From: Spongiactinospora rosea
GTDB taxonomy: Bacteria > Actinomycetota > Actinomycetes > Streptosporangiales > Streptosporangiaceae
Length of the DNA stretch: 64,000 nt
Direction of reading: 5' to 3'
Assembly (NCBI RefSeq): GCF_003315795.1
Contig: NZ_QMEY01000001.1
Coordinates: 806,001 to 870,000, forward strand
Part shown: positions 7,387 through 16,016 of the stretch, in pieces
How the letters are laid out: the number at the start of each line of letters is the position of its first letter
How positions within the stretch are numbered: the first letter of the stretch is position 1
Notes under the pieces: generated by a model
Seen by the model: the letters and a program-made list of their open reading frames with translations, nothing else
Databases searched by the model: none
Told to the model about the DNA's origin: nothing
Translations under genes and position numbers: made by a program

Positions 7387-10300
7387 TCACTTCTGGGGAC
7401 CGGCCGCGGGCAAGGACCGCGGGTAGTCCTGGACCAGGGCGTAACTCTTACCGCCGAACGCGAGCACCCAGTTGGACGGGCTCGCGATCGGCAGCCGGTA
7501 ACTGAGGTTCACCTCGGCGCTCGCGCCGTTGGCGATGGTCTGCCAGCTCGGCAGGGTGAGGGTCACCCGGTGGAAGTCTCCCTTCAGCCCACCGACGTTG
7601 TTGCCGGTGTGGCCGGGCTGCACCGACATCGTCCAGCCGGACTGCTGGCTCATGTCGCCCGGCGCGGAGGTGCCGTACTCGAACGTGAACGTCGCCCCGC
7701 CCGGGATGGTCTGCCCGGAGTTGTTGGTGATGCGGAGCTTGGGAGTGATCGGGTAGTTCGAGTCACCTGTCGGGTAGTTCACCAGGTCGGCCTTGACGTT
7801 CACCGTCTCGGTCGGCATGGTCTTGTCGGTCTTCAGATGCTTGTACGGCGTGGCGTTCTTGAACTTGTCGTACAGGATCGAGGTCAGCGTGGTGCCCATG
7901 AACCACTCGCCCTGGCCGTTGTTCCGGGAGGCGTCCCAGGCGTAGTCGCCCGCCAGCTCCCAGATCATGACGCCGCCGAGGCCCTTGTCCACCACGTAGT
8001 CGGCCTTCTTGGTGATCGACTGGTCGTCCTCGGTGGAGATGAACACCTTCTTGTTGGCGTTCCACAGCCACGGCGCGCCCATGGTGTTGTCGTAGTGGCG
8101 GGTGTAGGTGCCGCTCAGCTTGTCGGCCGGGTCGGTGTCGGGGTCCAGGCCGTAGTCACGGATGTAGCTGCCCTGGATGCCCTGCGCGAGGTTCTTGGCG
8201 TGCCACATCGGGTTACCGCCGCCGAGCACCTCCTTGCCGTCCTTGTCCAGGTCGTGCCAGACGTTGTCGATGCCGACCGCGCCGTGGCCGCACGGTGTGG
8301 TCGAGCCGACCGTGCCGCCGGTGCCCGGCGGGCACTTGGTCTGGTCGGGCAGCGCCGCCTTGCCCCACAGGCCGTTCGTACCGCCGGTGACACCCTGCCA
8401 GCCGCGTGTGTAGTACGGCACGCCGATGTTGATCCGGCCCGCCGGAACCGCGCCGCGGAAGTAGTGCGCCGCCCAGTCGGTGTTCAGGTAGCCCATGCCG
8501 TAGGTGCTGTACACGGCGCCGTCGACCTGCTCGACGTCCTTGCCGTCGTCGAACAGCGCGGCGTTCGGGCCCACGAAGTGGTTCCAGGCGCCGTGCAGGT
8601 CGTAGGTCATCATGTTGATGTAGTCGAGGTACTGGGTGATCTGGTGGCTCTCCTGGCCGCGCAGCAGCCAGCCGGAGGCCGGGGCGGCGACGGTCAGCAT
8701 GTAGTACTTGCCGTCGGCGGCGCTGGCCGCGTCCAGCTTCTCCCGCAGCGTCTTCATCAGCTTGACGTACTGGCCCATGAGGGACGCCCGGCGCGGGTTG
8801 GAGAACGTGAAGTCGTCCGGGTTGCCGGCGTAGTTCATCGAGGTGGCGTACTCGTAGTCGATGTCGGCGCCGTTGAAGCCGTACTTGCGGACGAAGTCCA
8901 CCACCGAGTCGGCGAAGGTGTTGATGCCCGCGTCGGTGCTGGCCATCGTGTAGAAGCCGCCGGAGGCGACCCGCTTGCCGTTGTCGTCGATGTAGCCGCC
9001 GGTCTCCGCCCAGCCGCCGATCGAGACCAGCGTCTTGACGTTCGGGTGCTGCTTCTTGAACTTGTTGAGCAGGTTGAAGTGACCCTTGTAGGAGTACTCG
9101 GGGTCCATCTCGGCGCCCGGCACGCCCGGCCACTCACGGCCGATCGCCGGGTTGGTCGGGATGTTGCCGCCCACCGACACCTTGTTCTGCGAGTCGATGT
9201 GCGCGAACGCGTAGTTGATGTGGGTGATCTTGTTCCACGGGATGTCGCTGGCCAGGTAGCGCGGCGCGCCGTTGGCGCCGTCCCGCCAGCTGGTGAAGTA
9301 GCCGATGATCCGGCGCTTGTGGTCCGAGCCCAGCTTCTCCCGGCCGTCGGTGTCGTAGACCTGGCAGTACGGCGGCTTCACGCCGGGGGTCTGGTACAGG
9401 CCGTCGGGACGGCAGTTGCCGCCGCTCTGGCCGATGGTGACGGAGATCTCGTTGCTGAGCGGACCCACCTGGCCCGCGGTGTCCTTGGCGCGAACCGTGT
9501 ACTTGTAGGTGCCCGCGGTCAGCCCGCCGATCGTGGCCGTGGTGCCGGTCACGGTCTGCACGGCGGTGCCGTTCTGGAGGACGTCGTAGCCCGCCACGCC
9601 GTGGTCGTCGGTGGCGGCGTCCCAGGCCAGCGAGACCGAGTCGGACGTGGTGTTGGTGCTGCGCAGGTTGCCCGGCCGGGTCGGCGGGTCGTCCTGGCCC
9701 TCGTCCGGGGTGGTCACCGAGACCGCGGCGCTGACCGGCGAGAGCTGGTCGGCGGTGTCGCGGGCGCGGACGGTGAAGCTGTAGGTGGTCTTGGGCGTGA
9801 GGCCGGTGACCGTGGTGCTGGTGCCCGTGACGGTGCTGACGACGCTGCCGTCGCGCAGGACGTCGTAGTTCTTGACGCCCCTGTCGTCGGTGGAGGCGTC
9901 CCAGGTCAGCTTGGCGCTGGTCGGCTTGATCTCACTGCCGCGCAGGTTGGTCGGCCGGGTGGGCGGGTCGTCCACGCCGTCGTCGGGGGTCTTCACCGAC
10001 AGCGCCGTGCTGACCGGGGAGAGCTGGTCGGCGGTGTCGCGGGCGCGGACGGTGAAGCTGTAGGTGGTCTCGGGGGTGAGACCGGTGACGTTGGCGGTGG
10101 TGCCGGTGACGGTGGTCACGACGGCGCCGTCGCGCAGGACGTCGTAGTTCTTGATGCCCTTGTCGTCGGTCGAGGCGTTCCAGGCGAGGGCCGCGCTGGT
10201 CGGGAGGACCTCGGTGCTGCGCAGGTTGGTCGGCGCGGTCGGCGGGGTGTCGGTGGGCACGCCGTCGCACGACTCGCCGTTGAGCTTGCAGTTCTGCGGC

Positions 10301-10695
10301 GCGCCGAGCGTGCCGCTGTAGGTCACCAGGAACCCGAACGACACCGAGGCGCCGGGGTTGACCGTGCCGTTCCAGGACCGGTTGTTGAACGTGTGGTGGG
10401 TTCCGGAACTGGTGAGCAGAGCGTCCCAGTACGACCCCATGCGCACGTTGGAGGCGAGGTCGAACTCCACCTTCCAGCTCGGCAACTGCGCGCTGCCGCC
10501 ATTGGTGATCGTGCAGGTGTACTGGGCGCCGGTGCCCCAGTCCTGCGCGGTCTTACAGGCTGCGGTCGGTCCCGCCGCCGCGCCCGCGGGGACGGCGGTC
10601 GCCGCCACCCCCATGCCGAGGAACAGGGCAAGGGCGCCTAACAGCGCCGCTGCCCTGCTTCCCGGTCTTCTCGCTCTTGTCGGCCTGATCGCCAT
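7387..10695 (-). CDS. Secreted multidomain GH18 chitinase
   Basis: A 1102-residue exported enzyme. In order: a signal peptide (about 1-40), a CBM2-like carbohydrate-binding module (about 42-150, with two Cys), three fibronectin type III repeats (about 158-420), a GH18 catalytic domain (about 445-900) and a C-terminal chitinase-associated beta domain (about 970-1102). The catalytic motif GADIDYEYA places the acid Glu near residue 615. It hydrolyses chitin to oligomers outside the cell. The ATG at 10695 has GGAG six bases upstream; an earlier in-frame ATG at 10761 lacks one. It is transcribed alone behind a palindromic operator. Confidence 0.93.
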   Translation of the reverse strand: MAIRPTRARRPGSRAAALLGALALFLGMGVAATAVPAGAAAGPTAACKTAQDWGTGAQYTCTITNGGSAQLPSWKVEFDLASNVRMGSYWDALLTSSGTHHTFNNRSWNGTVNPGASVSFGFLVTYSGTLGAPQNCKLNGESCDGVPTDTPPTAPTNLRSTEVLPTSAALAWNASTDDKGIKNYDVLRDGAVVTTVTGTTANVTGLTPETTYSFTVRARDTADQLSPVSTALSVKTPDDGVDDPPTRPTNLRGSEIKPTSAKLTWDASTDDRGVKNYDVLRDGSVVSTVTGTSTTVTGLTPKTTYSFTVRARDTADQLSPVSAAVSVTTPDEGQDDPPTRPGNLRSTNTTSDSVSLAWDAATDDHGVAGYDVLQNGTAVQTVTGTTATIGGLTAGTYKYTVRAKDTAGQVGPLSNEISVTIGQSGGNCRPDGLYQTPGVKPPYCQVYDTDGREKLGSDHKRRIIGYFTSWRDGANGAPRYLASDIPWNKITHINYAFAHIDSQNKVSVGGNIPTNPAIGREWPGVPGAEMDPEYSYKGHFNLLNKFKKQHPNVKTLVSIGGWAETGGYIDDNGKRVASGGFYTMASTDAGINTFADSVVDFVRKYGFNGADIDYEYATSMNYAGNPDDFTFSNPRRASLMGQYVKLMKTLREKLDAASAADGKYYMLTVAAPASGWLLRGQESHQITQYLDYINMMTYDLHGAWNHFVGPNAALFDDGKDVEQVDGAVYSTYGMGYLNTDWAAHYFRGAVPAGRINIGVPYYTRGWQGVTGGTNGLWGKAALPDQTKCPPGTGGTVGSTTPCGHGAVGIDNVWHDLDKDGKEVLGGGNPMWHAKNLAQGIQGSYIRDYGLDPDTDPADKLSGTYTRHYDNTMGAPWLWNANKKVFISTEDDQSITKKADYVVDKGLGGVMIWELAGDYAWDASRNNGQGEWFMGTTLTSILYDKFKNATPYKHLKTDKTMPTETVNVKADLVNYPTGDSNYPITPKLRITNNSGQTIPGGATFTFEYGTSAPGDMSQQSGWTMSVQPGHTGNNVGGLKGDFHRVTLTLPSWQTIANGASAEVNLSYRLPIASPSNWVLAFGGKSYALVQDYPRSLPAAGPQK

Positions 10696-10761
10696 CGTTG
10701 CTCCACATCGCGGGGGGTATGGGTCTTTCGCCGGTGAAAGCCCAGGACATAGAGAGCACAT

Positions 10762-10778
10762 TTAGGAAAGTTTCCTAA
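10762..10778. promoter_or_regulatory. 17-bp perfect palindrome TTAGGAAAGTTTCCTAA upstream of the chitinase
   Basis: TTAGGAAA and TTTCCTAA flank a single central G, about 67 bases upstream of the chitinase ATG. The symmetry and position point to an operator for a carbohydrate-responsive repressor; the regulator is not encoded nearby. Its identity (ROK, LacI or GntR family) is not deducible here. Confidence 0.6.
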
Positions 10779-10890
10779 TTGTTAGTGGAAAGGTAGCTCC
10801 CCGCGCTGTGCCCGGCAAGACCCCTCCCGCCCCATGGGGGCAGATTTGCGGTGGGGGGCGGTCTTATGGCGGCGGCGGTACGTTTGCCAC

Positions 10891-11913
10891 ATGGACCCGG
10901 TCCAAGCGCTGCGTGACATCGCCTTCCTGCTGGAACGGGCGGGCGAGCCGACGTACCGCGTCCGCGCCTTCCGGCGCGCCGCCGCGGTCGTCGCGGACCT
11001 GCCCCGCGATGAGCTGGAACGGCTGGCGGGCACGGGCGGCCTCGCCACGCTGCCCGGCATCGGCAAGGTCACCGCGCTGGCCGTCACCGAGGCGCTGGCC
11101 GGGGACGTGCCGACGTACCTGCGCCGCCTCCAGGCCACCGCGGGCGACGACCTCGAAGCCGAGGCCGCCGCGCTGCGCGCGGCCCTGCGCGGCGACCTGC
11201 ACAGCCACTCCGACTGGTCCGACGGCGGCTCGCCGATCGAGGAGATGGCGGAGGCGGCCATCGCGCTGGGCCACGAGTACCTGGCCCTGACGGATCACTC
11301 GCCCCGGCTGACCGTCGCCAACGGCCTTTCGCCCGCCCGGCTGCGCCGCCAGCTCGACGCCGTGGACGAACTGAACGCCCGGCTCGCGCCGTTTCGCGTC
11401 CTCACCGGCATCGAGGTGGACATCAACCCCGACGGCACCCTCGACCAGGACCCGGCGCTGCTCGACCGGCTGGACATCGTGGTCGCCAGCGTCCACTCCA
11501 AGCTGCGGATGAATCGGTACGAGATGACCAGGCGCATGGTCACCGCCATCGCCGACCCCCGGGTGGACGTGCTCGGCCACTGCACCGGCCGGATCGTCCG
11601 CGCCGGAGGCCGCAGGGGCGGGCTGCGGCCGGAGTCGGAGTTCGACGCCGAGCTGGTCTTCGAGGCGTGCCGCAGGTACGGCGTGGCCGTCGAGATAAAC
11701 TCCCGCCCCGACCGGCAGGACCCGCCCAAGCGGCTGATGCGCCTGGCCTGGGAGATGGACTGCCTGTTCGCCCTGGACTCCGACGCCCACGCGCCCGGCC
11801 AGCTCGACTGGCAGCGCTTCGGCTGCGAGCGCGCCGCCCGCTGCGGCATCGGTCCCGACCGGGTGATCAACACCTGGCCGCTCGCGGATCTTCTGGGCCT
11901 GACAGGCAGTTGA
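10891..11913 (+). CDS. PHP-domain phosphoesterase with N-terminal PolX-like HhH region
   Basis: A 340-residue protein. Residues about 1-90 resemble the 8-kDa/HhH part of family X DNA polymerases (LERAGEPTYRVRAFRRAA, then LATLPGIGKVTALAVTEAL). A PHP domain follows, with metal-binding HSHSDWSDGG, ALTDHS, GIEVDINPDG, VASVHSKL and the late DSDAHAP. The nucleotidyltransferase module of bacterial PolX is absent. A DNA-repair nuclease or phosphatase role is plausible. The ATG at 10891 lies six bases after TACGTT, a possible -10 box, suggesting a leaderless message. Confidence 0.85.
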   Translation: MDPVQALRDIAFLLERAGEPTYRVRAFRRAAAVVADLPRDELERLAGTGGLATLPGIGKVTALAVTEALAGDVPTYLRRLQATAGDDLEAEAAALRAALRGDLHSHSDWSDGGSPIEEMAEAAIALGHEYLALTDHSPRLTVANGLSPARLRRQLDAVDELNARLAPFRVLTGIEVDINPDGTLDQDPALLDRLDIVVASVHSKLRMNRYEMTRRMVTAIADPRVDVLGHCTGRIVRAGGRRGGLRPESEFDAELVFEACRRYGVAVEINSRPDRQDPPKRLMRLAWEMDCLFALDSDAHAPGQLDWQRFGCERAARCGIGPDRVINTWPLADLLGLTGS

Positions 11914-11936
11914 TAGGCGGCTACACTGGGTAGTCT

Positions 11937-12170
11937 ATGGGTGGGCTGGATCGCACGGCGATGGAGGCGGCGGTGGCCCGCATCCAGCGGATGTCCGACG
12001 AGCACGGGCGGGCGCTCGACGAGTCCTGCCGCCTGCTGGCCGACGACGCCTGGCTCGGTCCGGCGGCCGTCCGCTTCGGGCAGGAGGTCCACGGCCTGCG
12101 GCACGACCTGCGCTCGATGCTCGCCCGCGCGCTGGCCGACGCCCACGCCGGGCTGGCGGTGGCCCGGTGA
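11937..12170 (+). CDS. Small WXG100-like helical protein
   Basis: A 77-residue, largely helical protein with a WLGPAA turn near the middle (residues about 39-44) flanked by two amphipathic helices, the layout of WXG100/ESX-type substrates. No signal peptide is present. A TACACT box ends nine bases before the ATG, suggesting leaderless translation. The stop overlaps the GTG of the next gene (GTGA), so it is coupled to the large EF-hand protein. The ESX assignment rests on shape and context, since no T7SS core gene is in the window. Confidence 0.6.
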   Translation: MGGLDRTAMEAAVARIQRMSDEHGRALDESCRLLADDAWLGPAAVRFGQEVHGLRHDLRSMLARALADAHAGLAVAR

Positions 12171-14290
12171 GCCCCGGGCCCGGCTTCACCGGTGTCCGGC
12201 AGCCCGCGTTCGACCTGCTGGTCGCCGGGCACGGGCGGGCGGGCGAGCAACTGGGGGAGCTGGCCGGGCTGCTGTACGGCGAGCTGCGGGCGGCCGGTCT
12301 GGACCCGACGCCCGCGCTGCGCATCCGCGAGATCGCGCGGCGGGTGAGCGCGCAGGGCGCCGACATCCGCCGCAGGCAGCGGCTGATCAGGGAGCTGGAA
12401 CGGCAGCAGGTCGCCTTCGGCGCCTGCACGGCCACGGGCACCTTCTTCGCCGTCCCGGATCGGGAGGCGGCGGCCGAGGGGCTGCTGGCGGGCGACGCGG
12501 CGCGGCGGGCCGTACGGGGGGAGGCGGGGGCGATCCGGCGGCTGGAGTCCTACGCCGCCGCCGGTCCGGACGACCCCGACTTCGTGCGGGCCTTCGTGGG
12601 CACGCTGGGCGGGGCCGGGGTGGCCGGGGTTCCGGGCGTACTGGTCTGGCGGATCGGCGACGCCCTCCGGCACGGCGACGGCGCGGGGGCCGAGCGGTTC
12701 GCGGCCCAGGCCCGGCGGGTGCTGACCCTGCTGTCGGCGGCCGTGGCCAGGGCCACCGACCCTGACGATGCCGCTTTCGCGGGCGATGACCTGCTGGCGG
12801 AGCTGGTCAGGGAGGGCAGGGCCCGGCACACCGCCTTCGGCGTCACCTACTACGGCTACCAGGCCCAGGCGCTGCTCTGGCGGTTCGGCGGCCACGCCTG
12901 GTCCCGCCGCTTCATGGAGGTCGCGGGTCGCGACGCCATCGCCTTCGAGCGCGAGCTGTACGCCGGCCGCTGGCAGGCCCGTACGGGGCCGCTCGGCCTC
13001 GGCGCGTCCCAGGTGGCCCTGCTCGACCTCGCGGCGATGCTCGGCACTGTCATTCCAGGCGCGGGGGACTCCGGCCGGGGCGTACTCGACGCCCTCTTCA
13101 CCGCCGCCGCCCCCGACCCCGCCACGGCCCAGGCCCTGCTCGACCACACCCCCGCCGGCTGGGACCGCTCCACCCTCTCCTACCTGCTCACCACCCGCCT
13201 GGACGCCTTCGCCCTCACCGGCGGCCATGCCTCCTTCGGCCGGCTGCTCCAATCCGCCACCACCGGCCAGGACGCCATCTCGGCCCGCCTCGCCACCGAG
13301 CTGGCCACCACCGTCTCGGCCCACCTCGACGGCGTCTTCGGCGTCGGCGACGACGGCGAACTCACCATCGCCGACCCGGCCGGGCTCGCCCGCGTCGCCC
13401 CACTGCGCCTCCCCCTCGCCGCCGCCCTCGCGGCCCGCATCGGCGACCTCACCGACGCCTTCGTCAACCACGGCCGCCTCGGCACCCTCCCCTCCGAACG
13501 CCTGGACCGCCTGCTCGCCTTCGTCAACCGCGACGAAGCCGCCTTCGACCTCCTGGTCCGCGCCCACGCCGAACACATGCGCGCCGCCCTCAACACCATC
13601 CCCGACCTCGGCTCCGCCCTTGAGCGAGGCGATTTCGACGGCGACGGCACCCTCTCCGCCGCCGAACGCGCCCACCTCCTCAACCGCCACTTCACCAACC
13701 GCATCGTCGAGGAGGCCCGCCTCTTCGGCCACCTCCTCGAAACCCGCGCCCAGGCCCTCGTCGCCGCCGGCCAAGACGCCAAACGCACCGACGATTCCCT
13801 CCGCACCATGGTCCGCGACTCCCTCGGCCTCCTCCCCCTCCCCGGCGCCACCCTCGCCGGCACCCTCGCCAAGGGCGCCTTCGGCGATTTCCTCACAAAG
13901 GGCCACGAAAAACTCACCACCACCGGCTACGACCAAATCGCCAAACACATGGCAGGTACATCAGGGATGCCGTTGGACATGGCTTATGAGGATCTTTCCC
14001 ACAATGAACGGGCGGTCGAGCGGCTGACCGAGCAAATGATCATCACGACCATGCTGACCAATGGCATGTTCGACGACGACTCGGTCCAAGGTCGAACGTT
14101 CGCCACCGGCGGCGACCCTGCCACCATCAAACCCATCAAAACGATGACATCGGACGAATTCAGGGATTTCCTAAAGTGGGCGCGCAGGAACAGCGAAGTC
14201 AGCGACCTGCTGCAACGAGCCCGCGACACCTTGGGTAACACGGACGACGCGCGGCGCAATCTCAGGCTGTCACCCCGGAGAGGCGATTGA
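12167..14290 (+). CDS. Large protein with EF-hand loop, possible T7SS-type effector
   Basis: A 707-residue protein without signal peptide. The N-terminal 100 residues are helical and charged, as in proteins co-encoded with WXG100 partners. The middle is Ala/Leu-rich and helical (LDALFTAAAPDPATAQALL and similar), resembling large actinobacterial proteins of the DUF6571 kind. A canonical calcium loop DFDGDGTLSAAE lies near residue 485. The last ~115 residues (from about 13950) are encoded by lower-GC DNA than the rest, as if the tail had been swapped. It overlaps both neighbours by a few bases. No catalytic motif is recognised. Confidence 0.6.
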   Translation: MSPGPGFTGVRQPAFDLLVAGHGRAGEQLGELAGLLYGELRAAGLDPTPALRIREIARRVSAQGADIRRRQRLIRELERQQVAFGACTATGTFFAVPDREAAAEGLLAGDAARRAVRGEAGAIRRLESYAAAGPDDPDFVRAFVGTLGGAGVAGVPGVLVWRIGDALRHGDGAGAERFAAQARRVLTLLSAAVARATDPDDAAFAGDDLLAELVREGRARHTAFGVTYYGYQAQALLWRFGGHAWSRRFMEVAGRDAIAFERELYAGRWQARTGPLGLGASQVALLDLAAMLGTVIPGAGDSGRGVLDALFTAAAPDPATAQALLDHTPAGWDRSTLSYLLTTRLDAFALTGGHASFGRLLQSATTGQDAISARLATELATTVSAHLDGVFGVGDDGELTIADPAGLARVAPLRLPLAAALAARIGDLTDAFVNHGRLGTLPSERLDRLLAFVNRDEAAFDLLVRAHAEHMRAALNTIPDLGSALERGDFDGDGTLSAAERAHLLNRHFTNRIVEEARLFGHLLETRAQALVAAGQDAKRTDDSLRTMVRDSLGLLPLPGATLAGTLAKGAFGDFLTKGHEKLTTTGYDQIAKHMAGTSGMPLDMAYEDLSHNERAVERLTEQMIITTMLTNGMFDDDSVQGRTFATGGDPATIKPIKTMTSDEFRDFLKWARRNSEVSDLLQRARDTLGNTDDARRNLRLSPRRGD

Positions 14291-14877
14291 TGGCGGCGAC
14301 AGCATGGCGACCCATCATGGCCTTAGTGGCTGTGGTGCTTTCTTCCGGCTGCCTCGCCGGCAGCAAGGCGGGCCGGGTCGCCCCGACGCCCCATCTAGGC
14401 CCCCTGGTCGATGCGGCGCCGTACATATGCGGATTCGTTCCTGAGGGAGCACTACGTCGGATCAGCGGCTACACCGGCCGGCTGACGGATCGCCGCAGTG
14501 GGCTCTGGAAGAGTTCCGGCGACTGCCGAACGCCTGACGTCATCCCCGAGCCGTTGTCGCTCGGGTGGGCCCAGCGAGATGGCGACAAGGTGCTGGAACG
14601 GCTGCATGGGGGAGAGTTCGCCAGGTTCGGGCCCGTTCCGTTGCCAGCTGACCTGGGCAAAGGGTCCGTCCTCCTGCTGGACGATCCTCCCGGCTCGGTC
14701 ACCGACCCCTACGACGTCGTCGGGGTCTTCCGATGCGGGGGAGTCCGTCCGTGGATCAACATCTCGCTGGCGCGGGTGGCCGAGGGGAGGGATGCGGTCA
14801 GGGATTTGACGGAGTTGATGCGGATCGCGCAGCGGCGGTACGGGGAGTTGCATGGGTGTGTGCCGCGGCCCAGGTGA
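14290..14877 (+). CDS. Putative lipoprotein, DUF3558-like
   Basis: A 195-residue protein with a hydrophobic N-terminus and a lipobox (LSSGC, Cys near residue 20). The mature part contains paired Cys residues (YICGF, GDCRTP, FRCGG, HGCVP) that could form two disulfides, a pattern seen in actinobacterial DUF3558-type lipoproteins. The ATG overlaps the stop of the EF-hand protein by one base, so the two are co-translated. Base composition is lower in GC, like the 3' end of the upstream gene. It could be an immunity or anchoring partner of that protein; this is inference. Confidence 0.6.
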   Translation: MAATAWRPIMALVAVVLSSGCLAGSKAGRVAPTPHLGPLVDAAPYICGFVPEGALRRISGYTGRLTDRRSGLWKSSGDCRTPDVIPEPLSLGWAQRDGDKVLERLHGGEFARFGPVPLPADLGKGSVLLLDDPPGSVTDPYDVVGVFRCGGVRPWINISLARVAEGRDAVRDLTELMRIAQRRYGELHGCVPRPR

Positions 14878-14883
14878 GCGGGA

Positions 14884-14926
14884 CGGCGGAGCGGTGCGCG
14901 GATGTGGGTGGGGCACCGCTCCGCCG
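14884..14926 (+). terminator. Hairpin terminator of the WXG100/EF-hand/lipoprotein operon
   Basis: A 14-bp perfect stem (CGGCGGAGCGGTGC with GCACCGCTCCGCCG) and a 15-base loop starts seven bases after the lipoprotein stop. It marks the end of the three-gene unit. The remaining bases up to the converging polymerase gene at 15063 hold nothing recognisable. Confidence 0.7.
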
Positions 14927-15062
14927 GGCTGCCGTCCGGCGGCGCAAGGCGGACCACCATGCCGTTCCCCTCCCTGCGGGCGCGGTACGTGCCGGACGGT
15001 TCGGGTCTCATCATGGGCGGGGCCCCGGACAAAGCATGGACAGATGCTGGACAGAAGACCGG

Positions 15063-16016
15063 TCAGTCGCCGTCCGTGCGGCGGCGGGCGCGGGCGCGGC
15101 GTTTGCCCTCGTGCATGGCCTGGACGCGGGCGACCGGGATGGTGTGGCCCTGCTCGATCAGGTCGGCGGGGAGGGGCTGGGGGGCGGGCATCAGGGTGGA
15201 CCAGGGGTCGGTGCCGGCGAGGAGGCCCACGGCGGTGTGGACGGTGAAGTCGGCGGGGGAGACGCGGTCGAGGTCGTCCCAGGCGACGGGGAAGGAGACC
15301 GGGGTGCCGTGGCGGATCCGCGGGCTGTAGGCGGCGACGATCGTCGCGCCGCCCGCCCGGGTGGAGTCCAGGAAGACCTTGCCCTGGCGGTCCTCGCGGA
15401 TGAAGGCCGTGGTGGCGAGGGCCGGGTCCAGTCGTTCGGCGCGTACGGCGAGGGCCCGGGTGGCCGCGGCCAGGTCCTCCATGGCGATCCCCGGGACCAC
15501 CGGCACGAAGATGTGGACGCCCTTGGCCCCGCTGGTCTTCACCGCGCCGGACAGGCCCGCGTCCGCCAGGGCCTGCCTGACCAGCAGCGCCGCGGCCACC
15601 ACCGGCCGGAAGGACTCGCCCTCCGGCGGGTCGAGGTCGAGCACCATGTGGGTGGCGTGGTCGCCGCGCACCAGCGCCGGGTGGTACTCCACCGCCCGCT
15701 GGTTGGCGAACCACAGCAGCGTACGCCGGTCGTCGCACAGCGCGTAGGACACCTGCCGCTGGGAGGCCGCCGCCCACAGCGAGACCGTCCGGATCCAGTC
15801 GGGGGCGTACTTCGGCACGTTCTTCTGCATGAAGGGCGCCTGGCCCGGCCGGACCCGCAGCACGGACAGTGGCCGGTCGCGCAGCGCGGGCAGCAGGCGG
15901 TCGCTGATCTGGTCGAGGTAGTCGACCAGGTCGCGCTTGGTGGCGTTCGCGCCGTCGAAGAGCGGAGCGCCGAGGTTGGTCAGCGGCACTCCCTCGCGCG
16001 TCTCATCGCCGGTCAT
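15063..16016 (-). CDS. LigD-type DNA polymerase/primase domain protein
   Basis: A 317-residue stand-alone PolDom of the archaeo-eukaryotic primase fold used in bacterial non-homologous end joining. Visible motifs are LSVLRVRPGQAPFMQKN, the catalytic LDLDPPEG (metal-binding Asp pair), KTSGAKGVHIFVPV and the late VSFPVAWDDLD. It lacks the ligase and phosphoesterase modules of full LigD. It probably fills gaps at broken ends with NTPs. Its ATG overlaps the stop of the nSTAND-WD40 gene (ATGA), so translation is coupled to that giant protein. No Ku gene is in the window. Confidence 0.85.
   Translation of the reverse strand: MTGDETREGVPLTNLGAPLFDGANATKRDLVDYLDQISDRLLPALRDRPLSVLRVRPGQAPFMQKNVPKYAPDWIRTVSLWAAASQRQVSYALCDDRRTLLWFANQRAVEYHPALVRGDHATHMVLDLDPPEGESFRPVVAAALLVRQALADAGLSGAVKTSGAKGVHIFVPVVPGIAMEDLAAATRALAVRAERLDPALATTAFIREDRQGKVFLDSTRAGGATIVAAYSPRIRHGTPVSFPVAWDDLDRVSPADFTVHTAVGLLAGTDPWSTLMPAPQPLPADLIEQGHTIPVARVQAMHEGKRRARARRRTDGD

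Noticed and set aside
7354..10641. A very long open frame on the plus strand, antisense to the chitinase
   Set aside because: Its translation is low-complexity Val/Arg/Gly/Ala without any domain, a shadow of high-GC codon bias in the chitinase gene.
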